Source: Thermoprotei archaeon (lineage in GTDB: Archaea > Thermoproteota > Thermoprotei > Gearchaeales > WAQG01). From it: a DNA stretch of 64,000 bases. Location of the stretch: NCBI GenBank assembly GCA_038881895.1, contig JAVZOV010000005.1, forward strand, positions 62,001 through 126,000, read 5' to 3'. Shown here in pieces: positions 32,752 through 41,407 of the stretch. Position 1 is the first letter of the stretch, and each line of letters starts with the position of its first letter. The notes beneath the pieces were generated by a model. That model was not told the DNA's origin. It did not search any database and saw nothing but the letters and a program-made list of their open reading frames with translations. The translations under genes were made by a program, and so were the position numbers.

Positions 32752-34947
32752 ATGAAAACTCACACTTCGAAAAACACGATAAGTTACGAAAAAAATATTA
32801 TGCCTAGAATAATGGTTAATGCTGAGGAGGACCCTGATTGGTTTTATCCTAGAACTAAACGATTTTTATTACGAACACCCACTGCAGAATTAGGATTCTC
32901 ATGTTTTTCAGTTAAAACGATAATAAACTCTACAGAGTACATAGTACCTAACAGAGATTACAGCTATGAAGGTTTCAATGCACTATTGAATGATGATAAT
33001 TGGAAGATTATTGATGGATTTGCGCTTTCTGTATTCAATGAGGATAAATTCACGGCTCCAAAACCTGTTAATTTAATCATAAAACCTAACGAAGTAACAT
33101 ACAATTATGTCATTAATAATAACACCATTTCATTGACATATAAGTTAATAGACCTCATTGAAGCTGCACAATTAAAAATCGATATAAAAACTAGTGAGCC
33201 GATGCGTGCCAAAATTGCGCCCTTTATAGATATGAGACATGTTTATGATAACTCTGCACCTAATGAACACAATATAAAAGAGATAGGTAAAAATTACTTA
33301 CTCATAAATCGAAAGAATTATGAACTAAAAATAATGCTTGATGGTAATGAACCCCTTTTCTCATTGAAAGAATGTTTATTACAATGGATTTATAAATTAG
33401 GTGATGGTGCTCGTGAAGAAAGTGAAAAGGGTGTAATATTTAGACCGCACGTTAAAACATTATACATACCAGGCTTTTTTGAAGTTGAAGGTAATAAGAT
33501 TTCCATTAATGCCATAGTTTATTTGATTAATAACACCTCAAGAATAGGGAAAACGTATTCTGTGAGTAATATAGAGTTAGAGCAAGTGTTCAATAAATTT
33601 TTAGACATCTCCTTGGGTGTTGAATATTTTGATAATGCTTTATTTGGTTTGATTTCAACATTACATACTCTGGGAATACGTGCAAAATCCTTTAATATAA
33701 TTTTACCAGAGGCTGGCGCATGGTGGTTTAGGTCAGTATGGGTTAGAGATTTGATGGAAGCAATCAGCAATAATTTCATGGCACTAACAAGATTAAAAGG
33801 AGAAAAATGGATCATGGAAGTATTGAGGATAATGTCCTTAATGTTAAGTAAAGAAATAGGCCTTCTACCGATCACTATTATGCATAAAGATAAGCTTCCT
33901 TGTTCCTATACAGTTGATGGAACACTTAAGTGGATTCTCAATTATCTCAAATTTCTCTCAGAATATTGGGATGCAAAAGAAGCATTAATCCTCTTAGACA
34001 ATGTAAGTAGCATGATAGCAGCATGGAGCAATACAAAAAACATGTTTACACAAATAGATGAGATAACAGGGCTTCTTAGAACTGTGGCATGTCAAAGCTG
34101 GATAGACACTATGATACGTGTGAATATTGATGGTTTTATTTATCGCGTGCCTAGCAGATTGAGCATAGATTCAATAAGAGAATTATGGGAGAAAAGAAGA
34201 GACATCGAAAAGTATTTATCGTTACCAACGATTTTACTCCCAGAAATTAATGCAATGTGGCTAAAGATGTTAGATCAAACGTTGTGGCTTATTAAAAAAT
34301 TGCAATCAGAAGGTTATGATGTAGATAATGTTTCAGATATTCTTAATAGGTTACTAAAAAGTGGGAAGAAAAATTACGTAAAATTTTTTTGGAATCGTGA
34401 CACAAACAAATTGAATAATGCAGTGATACTTGAATATGATATAGAAGATGCTATATCCTCATCAACTAGCATTGTGTCCGTATCAACTGTACCATGGATA
34501 TTTAATAGAAATATGCTGGATGAAATTTGGACTATGATGAAAAATGATTTACTAGTTTATAGACGTATTTCGCTAAATAACGAATGGAAGCCGTTCGGAA
34601 TAATAACTAGGACTACTGGTAGTAGGGTTTTTAAGGGAGATGAGGAATATCATGGGTATGTAGTATGGCCTAGGGATACACCGTATTTGATTGATTTAGC
34701 GCACATATTAAATGAGAAAGAATTCATTGGTGATATATTACTGAATTATTTAGATGCATTAATATCAGAATCAACAGTGTTTCATGCAAGAGAACTATAT
34801 GCGTTACCTGTAGGTAAAAATCCTTACCCTACGGAAACATCAGGCAATCCAATACCTGTAAAAAATCCGTCACAATCGTGGAGCATATTCATAGACCCGT
34901 ACATTAAATTTAGAGATATTATAGTGGAAAGACTGTTACATAGTTAA
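32752..34947 (+). CDS. Glycogen debranching enzyme-like glycoside hydrolase
   Basis: A 731-aa protein with an N-terminal beta-rich domain (about 1-280) and an (alpha/alpha)6 barrel (about 285-730). Barrel motifs are GAWWFRSVWVRDLMEAISNN near 322, CSYTVDGTLKWI near 384 and YVVWPRDTPYLIDLAH near 640. These match the amylo-alpha-1,6-glucosidase/GDE_C clan, in which acidic residues of the RD and DxT motifs are catalytic. No signal peptide, so it is likely cytoplasmic and works on storage glucans or disaccharides. No glycogen genes are adjacent, so the exact substrate is open. Confidence 0.75.
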   Translation: MKTHTSKNTISYEKNIMPRIMVNAEEDPDWFYPRTKRFLLRTPTAELGFSCFSVKTIINSTEYIVPNRDYSYEGFNALLNDDNWKIIDGFALSVFNEDKFTAPKPVNLIIKPNEVTYNYVINNNTISLTYKLIDLIEAAQLKIDIKTSEPMRAKIAPFIDMRHVYDNSAPNEHNIKEIGKNYLLINRKNYELKIMLDGNEPLFSLKECLLQWIYKLGDGAREESEKGVIFRPHVKTLYIPGFFEVEGNKISINAIVYLINNTSRIGKTYSVSNIELEQVFNKFLDISLGVEYFDNALFGLISTLHTLGIRAKSFNIILPEAGAWWFRSVWVRDLMEAISNNFMALTRLKGEKWIMEVLRIMSLMLSKEIGLLPITIMHKDKLPCSYTVDGTLKWILNYLKFLSEYWDAKEALILLDNVSSMIAAWSNTKNMFTQIDEITGLLRTVACQSWIDTMIRVNIDGFIYRVPSRLSIDSIRELWEKRRDIEKYLSLPTILLPEINAMWLKMLDQTLWLIKKLQSEGYDVDNVSDILNRLLKSGKKNYVKFFWNRDTNKLNNAVILEYDIEDAISSSTSIVSVSTVPWIFNRNMLDEIWTMMKNDLLVYRRISLNNEWKPFGIITRTTGSRVFKGDEEYHGYVVWPRDTPYLIDLAHILNEKEFIGDILLNYLDALISESTVFHARELYALPVGKNPYPTETSGNPIPVKNPSQSWSIFIDPYIKFRDIIVERLLHS

Positions 34948-34990
34948 TGATAGATAACTGTACTGAAGTATGAAGCTTAACATTCTTTTG

Positions 34991-35455
34991 TTAACTTAGT
35001 GGTTTTTCCGTACTTATTTTTAAAAGGTAAAGCACAATTGATGCTAATCCTATTACGCTCATCATGCCAGGTACTCCTATATGAACTGCTTTTCCTAATT
35101 CTAGTTCTCTTTTTGTTAATCCTGGTTCCATTCCTCCAAAAACTAGGAATACATTTTTATCGATGTTTTTAAGTTCTTCTGGGTTAAATTTATTGTTGGA
35201 ATTTTCCGGGGATGTGAATAACATAAATTCTCCTTGAAATAATTCTTTTATGTCTTTTAGATCTGGGACGATTATTAATTTTACACCAGTTTTTACTGCG
35301 ATTTTAAAAGCTTCTGGTATACCTACTTGTGCTGCTGAACCTATTGGCTTTGAAATTATAATAGTTTTGTATCCCAGTGATGTGCATATAGATACGAACT
35401 CTTCTAGCCTGTTTGGACTGTTTATGTTATGAAGTACGGGTATTATCTCAGACAT
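34991..35455 (-). CDS. SPOUT-fold protein (COG4080-like)
   Basis: A 154-aa protein. The signatures are IPVLHNINSPNRLEEFVSIC at the start, KTIIISKPIGSAAQVGIPEA near 30 and a knot-like C-terminal stretch LVFGGMEPGLTKRELELG, HIGVPGMMSVIGLASIVLYLL. These suit a small archaeal SPOUT methyltransferase-like family sometimes annotated as RecB-related. ATG at 35455 was preferred to an in-frame TTG at 35464. RNA substrate unknown. Confidence 0.65.
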   Translation of the reverse strand: MSEIIPVLHNINSPNRLEEFVSICTSLGYKTIIISKPIGSAAQVGIPEAFKIAVKTGVKLIIVPDLKDIKELFQGEFMLFTSPENSNNKFNPEELKNIDKNVFLVFGGMEPGLTKRELELGKAVHIGVPGMMSVIGLASIVLYLLKISTEKPLS

Positions 35456-35476
35456 CGCAATCAAACAAATAATAAA

Positions 35477-36436
35477 TTACCAATTAATATTTCTAAGCAA
35501 AAAATCAGCTATTGCTTTAGCTAAAGGAACAGGTACAGCTTCTCCGACTTGATCAAACTGTGAATCTTTACCGCCATAAAATATAAAGTTATCAGGAAAT
35601 CCCATTAACCTTGCATGTTCTCTAACAGTAAGCAACCTATTTTCAAATGGATGAATGAACCTAGATTTACCCATAATTGGTGGCGCGAGCTTATAGGGAT
35701 CAAGCCTTATAAAGTTTGACTTCATTTTCCCATCGGCTCCAACAAAACTAATCATGGATTGATTTCTTTTTAACCTAGAAATTTTCCTAAACCTTCTATA
35801 TCCGACTGATACGTACTCATGGTTTGGAATGTTATGATCACTTTTAGGATCTGGAAGATCACCTATCGCATCCCATACTGTTGTTCGCCTGTTAGATTTT
35901 TGGGGTTGCAACTCAACATTAGAAATAAACATTCTTCTTCTGAGGGATGGTGTACCATAATCTTCAGCATCAAGAACGTTAAAATAAACTTTATAACCTA
36001 CACGCGCAAACTCCCTCTTTAATTGTTCTTTTAAAATGCCATCAGCTATATGAATCACATTCTCCATAACGAATATTTTTGGTTGCAGATCACCAACAAT
36101 TCTTATAAAATGTAACGTCAGTTGTCCACGTGGATCTTTATAAAGCCTATCAAGTGGATCTGGCATTCTTTTAAAGTTAGCTGATGTGAAGGATTCACAT
36201 GGTGGTCCACCTATTATAACATCAGGTTGACCAATAAGAGATTCAATCTGATTTGATGTCACTTCCTTTATATCACTTAATATTAATTCAGCATCAGGGA
36301 AATTTGCTTTAAATGTCTTTCCTGCAGCTTCGAAATTATCTAGACCAGCGACTATCTTAAATCCAGCTTCTTTAAATCCTTCGCTAAATCCTCCTGCTCC
36401 TGAAAATAAATCTAATACTTTAATTATTTGACGCAT
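35477..36436 (-). CDS. dcm: DNA (cytosine-5) methyltransferase, orphan
   Basis: A 319-aa m5C DNA methyltransferase with motifs in canonical order: I VLDLFSGAGGFSEGF, IV GGPPCESFT with the catalytic cysteine near 82, VI FVMENV, VIII DYGTPSLRRRMFIS, a short target-recognition region, then IX-X LTVREHARLMGFPDNF and QVGEAVPVPLAKAIADFL. No restriction endonuclease or specificity gene is adjacent, so it acts alone or the partner is elsewhere. ATG at 36436 fits motif I spacing; a TTG at 36448 is in frame. Confidence 0.92.
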   Translation of the reverse strand: MRQIIKVLDLFSGAGGFSEGFKEAGFKIVAGLDNFEAAGKTFKANFPDAELILSDIKEVTSNQIESLIGQPDVIIGGPPCESFTSANFKRMPDPLDRLYKDPRGQLTLHFIRIVGDLQPKIFVMENVIHIADGILKEQLKREFARVGYKVYFNVLDAEDYGTPSLRRRMFISNVELQPQKSNRRTTVWDAIGDLPDPKSDHNIPNHEYVSVGYRRFRKISRLKRNQSMISFVGADGKMKSNFIRLDPYKLAPPIMGKSRFIHPFENRLLTVREHARLMGFPDNFIFYGGKDSQFDQVGEAVPVPLAKAIADFLLRNINW

Positions 36437-36581
36437 TCTATTTTTCAATGAATATTAAAAACTTCGTACAAATAAATTTTAGTATTTAAAAAGCTCTTAA
36501 TTTTTACTTGGAATATTCTATTGTATTGGTATCTATAAGCTCAGATAAATTAAAATTAAGGTTATATAATTAAGATAGTGT

Positions 36582-37736
36582 ATGGTGAAGGAAGAAAATA
36601 ATGAGTTTGTTGTGACACCTTGGGAAGTGAAGGGTAGGGTTGATTATGAGAAACTAATGAAGCAATTCGGTACTGAACGAATTACAGATGAGTTAAGACT
36701 AAGATTAGAAGAGTACGCGAAGGATTTGCATGTTTTGCTCAGAAGAAATGTTTTCTTTTCTCATAGAGATCTAGATAAGATTCTCGATGATTACGAAAAG
36801 GGGAGGGGTTTCTTTCTTTATACTGGTAGAGGTCCTAGTGGTCCGATGCATATTGGGCATATTATACCTTTTATAATGACAAAGTGGTTGCAGGAGAAAT
36901 TTAACGTGAATGTTTATATAGAATTAACTGATGATGAGAAATTCCTTGATGAGGAAAGTTTTACTTTAGATGATGTGCGTAAGTGGGCTTATGAAAACTC
37001 ACTGGATATAATAGCTTTAGGTTTTGATCCTGATAAAACCTTTATATTTAAAGATACAGAATACATAAAAAATATGTATCCATTGGCTATAAAAATAGCT
37101 AAGAAAATTAATTTTTCGCTCGTAAAGGCAGTTTTTGGTTTTAAGAATGAGACTAATATAGGTATGATATTTTATCCAGCACTACAAATAGTACCAACGT
37201 TTTTTGAAAAAAGACGTTGCTTAATACCAGCTGCTATAGATCAAGATCCATATTGGAGAATACAAAGAGATATCGCTGAAAGTTTCGGTTATTATAAAGC
37301 GGCTGCAATACATAACAAATTCCTTCCACCATTAACAGGGCTTGAAGGAAAAATGAGCGCATCGCAACCAGAAACTGCTATATATCTGCACGATGATTCC
37401 AAAACAGTAGAGTATAAGATTATGAGGTATGCGTTCTCAGGTGGTCAATCCACAGTAGAACTCCATAGGAAATTAGGCGGTAATCCAGATATAGATGTAT
37501 CATTTCAATGGCTTAAATTCCTATTCGAACCTGATGATTCGAAATTAAAAAAGATTGAGGATGATTATAGATCAGGAAAGATGCTTACTGGTGAACTGAA
37601 AAGAATATTGATAGAGAAGATAAATGATTTCTTAGAGAATCACAGATCTAGAAGGGAGGAAGCTAGAAAGTTAATAAAAGATTTCATGTATGATGGAGCA
37701 TTAGCATCAGAAATGAACAAACAAATATTAGAATAA
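36582..37736 (+). CDS. trpS: Tryptophanyl-tRNA synthetase
   Basis: A class I synthetase of archaeal/eukaryotic type, 384 aa. The HIGH motif is GPSGPMHIGHIIPF near 88-101, and the KMSKS motif is LEGKMSASQPETA near 258. The active-site IELTDDEKFL loop and the DQDPYWRIQRDIAE segment support the Trp enzyme. Starts ATG at 36582. Convergent with the L10e gene 2 bp later. Confidence 0.96.
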   Translation: MVKEENNEFVVTPWEVKGRVDYEKLMKQFGTERITDELRLRLEEYAKDLHVLLRRNVFFSHRDLDKILDDYEKGRGFFLYTGRGPSGPMHIGHIIPFIMTKWLQEKFNVNVYIELTDDEKFLDEESFTLDDVRKWAYENSLDIIALGFDPDKTFIFKDTEYIKNMYPLAIKIAKKINFSLVKAVFGFKNETNIGMIFYPALQIVPTFFEKRRCLIPAAIDQDPYWRIQRDIAESFGYYKAAAIHNKFLPPLTGLEGKMSASQPETAIYLHDDSKTVEYKIMRYAFSGGQSTVELHRKLGGNPDIDVSFQWLKFLFEPDDSKLKKIEDDYRSGKMLTGELKRILIEKINDFLENHRSRREEARKLIKDFMYDGALASEMNKQILE

Positions 37737-37738
37737 AT

Positions 37739-38257
37739 CTATGATGCTTTGTTTTTAATGCTTCTAACTATAATTGAACACGGCATAGGCATTTTTGATG
37801 ATGCCCTTCGCAACGCCTCTTTAACCTCATTAATGAATTGTGGCTCTGTCCACACTGTCATTATTACATCGTTAGTGTCGACTATAGCAGCTCTACCAGT
37901 GGGTTTTCCAAAAGCTCTTCTCATACCCTCTTGAAGTCTATCAGCACCAGCCATAGCTAACATTTTATTCTCTCTTATTATATGATGAGGATATTTAACC
38001 ACTCTTAGATGATAGTTTTCATCTTTTATCGTTGCCGAAAGATACTTGTTAGCCATAACACGCGCTGCTTCTAGAGCGTTATGTCTAATTAAACCACTCT
38101 CTTCAGAAACTAGATCTATTTGGATACTAAATTGTTTACCTGGAGAGCCCATGTCAAACTTATTGATCTTTGGTTGTGGAGCACCATCAATATACTCAGT
38201 CCTAGTATAAGGCGGTGTATCTAAATATCTATAGCATCTTCCTGGTCTTAGCGGCAT
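37739..38257 (-). CDS. rpl10e: 50S ribosomal protein L10e (uL16)
   Basis: A 172-aa ribosomal protein near the peptidyl transferase centre and tRNA site. Starts MPLRPGRCYRYLDTPPYTRTEY. Conserved ENKMLAMAGADRLQEGMRRAFGKP lies near 96-119. A single-gene unit, divergent from polB. Confidence 0.97.
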   Translation of the reverse strand: MPLRPGRCYRYLDTPPYTRTEYIDGAPQPKINKFDMGSPGKQFSIQIDLVSEESGLIRHNALEAARVMANKYLSATIKDENYHLRVVKYPHHIIRENKMLAMAGADRLQEGMRRAFGKPTGRAAIVDTNDVIMTVWTEPQFINEVKEALRRASSKMPMPCSIIVRSIKNKAS

Positions 38258-38388
38258 TGTTTATCACCCACTAAGAGAACTAGAACTTCAAATATAAGTA
38301 TTTGCTAAGAAGTTTAGTATGCTTATTCTGTTTCGTTAAATTGTTTATAGCTAGTCTTTTTAAGCTCTGCGGGTATCTTATAAGTGAG

Positions 38389-40725
38389 ATGCCTTACTGG
38401 ATTATTGATATTAATCATGAGGTTGTTAGTAGGAACAATGTTAAGAGGGATGAGATTTGGCTCTGGTGTGTTAATGATGATGGTGAGAGAGTATTATTAG
38501 TTGATGGTAGTTTTAAACCTTTTTTGTATGTTGAGGTCTCGGTTGGTGTACCTATTAAAGAGCTTGAGGAAAATTTGAGGAACACATTGTCTGGATTTTT
38601 TGAAAGAATATCTATTGTGGAGAAGAAGAGATTAGGAAAACCTATTAAAGTTGTTGAAATTGTCTTTAAAGATTCTGATTTCAAAGATAAGGCTCTTGAA
38701 AAGATAAACAGCTTACGGGGAGTTGGAAATGTGTATAATTCTGATATACGACCTAGTCTTCTATATTTCATAACGAGAGATTTGAAACCGTCAAGTTGGA
38801 TCGATGCTGAAATTATTGAAAGTTTGAAAATTACTAACATTCCATATGAAATCAAAGAGATTAGAAATCCTCGAATTGTTGAGAATAAGCAGTTGCCAAA
38901 GTTAAAGGAGATGTATGTTATGTTTTTTGCTTTTAGAAAAATTGGCACTCCTGATCCTGATGAAGATCCATTAGCTTTTATTGCAGTTGCGTTTGATAAT
39001 AATGAACCCTTCATAATAGAAGCTGATAATGATAAGGAAATTATAAACATGTTAATTAAATTGGTATCTGAGAATGATCCAGACCTTGTAATTGGATGGG
39101 AAACGAATAGGTGGAGTTTCAATTATCTTAGTAGAAGAGCCGAAGTTAATAAGGTAAGATTGTCTCTTGGAAGGAATGGTGATGTGCCTAGGGGAGGAGT
39201 ATATGGTCACATATCATTAGTTGGCAGAATTCATGTTGATGTAAGAGATATTGCTGAAGGTATGCCTGAACTTAAGATGAAGACACTTGAGGAAATGAGT
39301 ATTCATCATGGTGTTTGGAAAGGAAATGTGATTGAGAATGTAGAGCTCAATGATATGTGGTTTAGTGGTGAAAGAGATAAAGCTAAAGATTATGCTTTAA
39401 AACTTATTAGCTCGTTACGTGATCTTTGGAAATTATACTTTGATTATACTGTACATCTGAGCTCATTAGTTGGATATCCTATGGATTATGTGCTTAAAGC
39501 GTCGCCTGGACATAGAGTTGATGGATATATAGTGTATCATTCAATGAAGCTTAATGAGGTCATACCGCGTAAAGTGGAATCTGCATATGAGAGGTATAGG
39601 GGTGCAATAGTTTTTACACCAAGTCCTGGACTACATACTAATGTTGCAGTGTTAGATTTTGCATCAATGTATCCTCGCATAATAGCTAAGTACAATATTT
39701 CACCAGATACTTTAATGCAGAAAGAAGAATCTAGTGAAGCGTACGTTGCACCTGAAGTTGGTCATAGATTTAGGGTCTCACCTGATGGTCTTTATAAATC
39801 TGCAATACTTAGATTGCTCGAAGCTAGAGAACAGATTAAAAGACGTATAAAGGAATTACCTGAAGGCCCTGAAAGAAAAGCTCTAGAGTCTCAAGAGCGT
39901 GCTATAAAGGTTGTAGCAAATGCAATGTATGGTTATGTAGGGTGGGTTTCTTCTAGATGGTATATGAAGGAGGTCGCCGAGGCTATAACAGCTTGGGGTA
40001 GAAATACTATAGTTAAAGCTGCTGAGCTAGCTAACAAAGAATTTGGTTTAAAAGTGATATACGGTGATACTGATTCACTCTTTGTTGAGTATAAAGGTGT
40101 GGATGTAGATAAGTTAATTGATGCTATTGAAAATGAGTTAGGAATGGAGATTAAGTTAGAGACGATCTATAAACGTGTTTTATTTACTGAGGCAAAGAAA
40201 CGTTATGCTGGTCTTACGATTGATGATGAACTCGATTTAACAGGCTTTGAAGTAGTTAGGGGAGATTGGTGTGATTATGCAAGACGCACACAAGAAAGGA
40301 TTTTGAGCGTGCTTCTCATAACAGGCAATGTAAATCAAGCTGTTGATGTTGCGAGAGAAATGATAGAAGCTTTTAAGAATGAAGAGTTCACTATAAAAGA
40401 TGTAGTTATCTGGAAAAGTCTTGATAAACCTTTATCGGATTATAAAGCAAGAGCTCCACACGTTTCCATAGCTCTTCAGCTTTCTAAAAAAGGTTGGAAA
40501 TTCAGAGTTGGTGATAAGATAGGGTATGTTGTCGCTAAAGGACAGGGCCCAATATATGAGAGAGCCGTTTTCTATGACGATGCTGAAAAATCTATCGTCG
40601 ATATAGATTATTATATCACTAACCAAATAATACCTGTAGCGTTAAGAGTTCTTGAACCATTAGGAATTACAGAAGATCAGTTAATAAAAAAGGCAGCAAA
40701 AGGAGGACTTGATCAATTCTTTTAA
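38389..40725 (+). CDS. polB: Family B DNA polymerase with disrupted exonuclease motifs
   Basis: The 778-aa product has intact polymerase motifs: A LDFASMYPRIIAKY near 425, B KVVANAMYGYVGW near 510 and C YGDTDSLFVEY near 564. The 3'-5' proofreading motifs look lost. Exo I, normally DIE, reads MFFAFRKIG near 186. Exo II, normally NFD, reads TNRWSFNYL near 246. Exo III, normally YxxxD, reads YALKLI near 333. The C-terminus GGLDQFF fits a PCNA-interacting box. ATG at 38389 (MPYWIIDINHEVV) fits the family start; a longer frame begins at 38302. It probably synthesises DNA without proofreading, or works as a specialised polymerase. Confidence 0.88.
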   Translation: MPYWIIDINHEVVSRNNVKRDEIWLWCVNDDGERVLLVDGSFKPFLYVEVSVGVPIKELEENLRNTLSGFFERISIVEKKRLGKPIKVVEIVFKDSDFKDKALEKINSLRGVGNVYNSDIRPSLLYFITRDLKPSSWIDAEIIESLKITNIPYEIKEIRNPRIVENKQLPKLKEMYVMFFAFRKIGTPDPDEDPLAFIAVAFDNNEPFIIEADNDKEIINMLIKLVSENDPDLVIGWETNRWSFNYLSRRAEVNKVRLSLGRNGDVPRGGVYGHISLVGRIHVDVRDIAEGMPELKMKTLEEMSIHHGVWKGNVIENVELNDMWFSGERDKAKDYALKLISSLRDLWKLYFDYTVHLSSLVGYPMDYVLKASPGHRVDGYIVYHSMKLNEVIPRKVESAYERYRGAIVFTPSPGLHTNVAVLDFASMYPRIIAKYNISPDTLMQKEESSEAYVAPEVGHRFRVSPDGLYKSAILRLLEAREQIKRRIKELPEGPERKALESQERAIKVVANAMYGYVGWVSSRWYMKEVAEAITAWGRNTIVKAAELANKEFGLKVIYGDTDSLFVEYKGVDVDKLIDAIENELGMEIKLETIYKRVLFTEAKKRYAGLTIDDELDLTGFEVVRGDWCDYARRTQERILSVLLITGNVNQAVDVAREMIEAFKNEEFTIKDVVIWKSLDKPLSDYKARAPHVSIALQLSKKGWKFRVGDKIGYVVAKGQGPIYERAVFYDDAEKSIVDIDYYITNQIIPVALRVLEPLGITEDQLIKKAAKGGLDQFF

Positions 40726-40734
40726 CTTTATCAC

Positions 40735-40985
40735 AACTTGCAAGAAGACCCCATCCGCAAGGGTGGGGATGAATTGCGTTAAACTTAAATAACTCAGAGT
40801 AGCACTTAAGTTTAGGAATGTTTCCTAACCGAGATTTGAACAGGGCTATAAACATAGCCCATGCCTTAATGAGAGGCATGGGATGGCGGAGCTGTGAGCC
40901 CCGCAAACCAGCAGATGCGACTGGAAGCGTAAAGCTCCAGACAAACGCTGGAAGCCCCTTGCGATAGCGAGGGGTAGTTCACTCC
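40735..40985 (+). mobile_element. TnpB-less IS200/IS605-type remnant D
   Basis: Fills the gap between polB and sufU. Left-end hairpin 40749-40768 (CCCCATCC, GCAA, GGGTGGGG) is followed by ATGAATTGCG and TTAAACTTAAATA. Right-end hairpin 40955-40974 (CCCCTTGC, GATA, GCGAGGGG, 8 pairs) is followed by TAGTTCAC at 40975-40982. The interior shares long blocks with remnant B (AACATAGCCCAT, CAAACCAGCAGATG, AGCGTAAAGCTC, AAACGCTGGAAGC). It is the best preserved of the four. The stop codon of sufU (40979-40981 on the minus strand) lies inside its terminal TTCAC. Confidence 0.8.
40803..40967 (+). pseudogene. tnpB 3'-end fragment in element D
   Basis: An open frame ending in a TAG at 40965-40967 encodes FPNRDLNRAINIAHALM, which is the RuvC-III motif (DRDxNAAxNI) that closes the TnpB nuclease domain, then GMGWRSCEPRKPADATG and KLQTNAGSPLR. 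The frame is cut by a TAG at 40800-40802, so the fragment has no start and lacks the other catalytic motifs. The left end joins directly to this tail, indicating an internal deletion of nearly the whole tnpB. Confidence 0.75.
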
Positions 40986-41407
40986 TCTTCTACCTTTTCT
41001 CTTAAGTATTTTTCTAGATCGAACTCTTTTCCTTCATATTTAGATATGCCTTCATTGAGGACTTTGAGTGAAAGTAGAGCACACTTCATTCGTGTTGGAG
41101 AGAGGTTTATTCCAAGCATACTAAGTATATCTTTCTTAGTTAATTTTTTCATGTCCTCAAGGTTCATACCCACGATTCTTTCCATTAACATTGATGCTGA
41201 AGCTTGACTTATTATGCATCCTTGTCCTCTGAATTTTGCGTCAACTACCTTACCATCCTTTATTTTTATGAAAATTTCTATGTGATCACCACATGGTATG
41301 TTATCATCCTCAGCATGTATATCAGGATTCTCTATTATGCCAACGTTTTTAGGATTTTTATAATAATCTAGGATTTCTTCCATTTGCAAATAGAAATCAT
41401 CACTCAA
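40979..41407 (-). CDS. sufU: Iron-sulfur cluster scaffold protein SufU/IscU-like
   Basis: A 142-aa scaffold or sulfur-acceptor protein. Three conserved cysteines are at NIPCGDHIEI near 38, GQGCIISQASA near 63 and RMKCALLSL near 114, matching the U-type fold, with the aspartate of CGD. Start overlaps the sufS stop by 4 bp, so it is coupled to the desulfurase. The C-terminal codons and stop run into mobile remnant D, so the last residues (KVEEE) may be altered by the insertion. Confidence 0.92.
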   Translation of the reverse strand: MSDDFYLQMEEILDYYKNPKNVGIIENPDIHAEDDNIPCGDHIEIFIKIKDGKVVDAKFRGQGCIISQASASMLMERIVGMNLEDMKKLTKKDILSMLGINLSPTRMKCALLSLKVLNEGISKYEGKEFDLEKYLREKVEEE

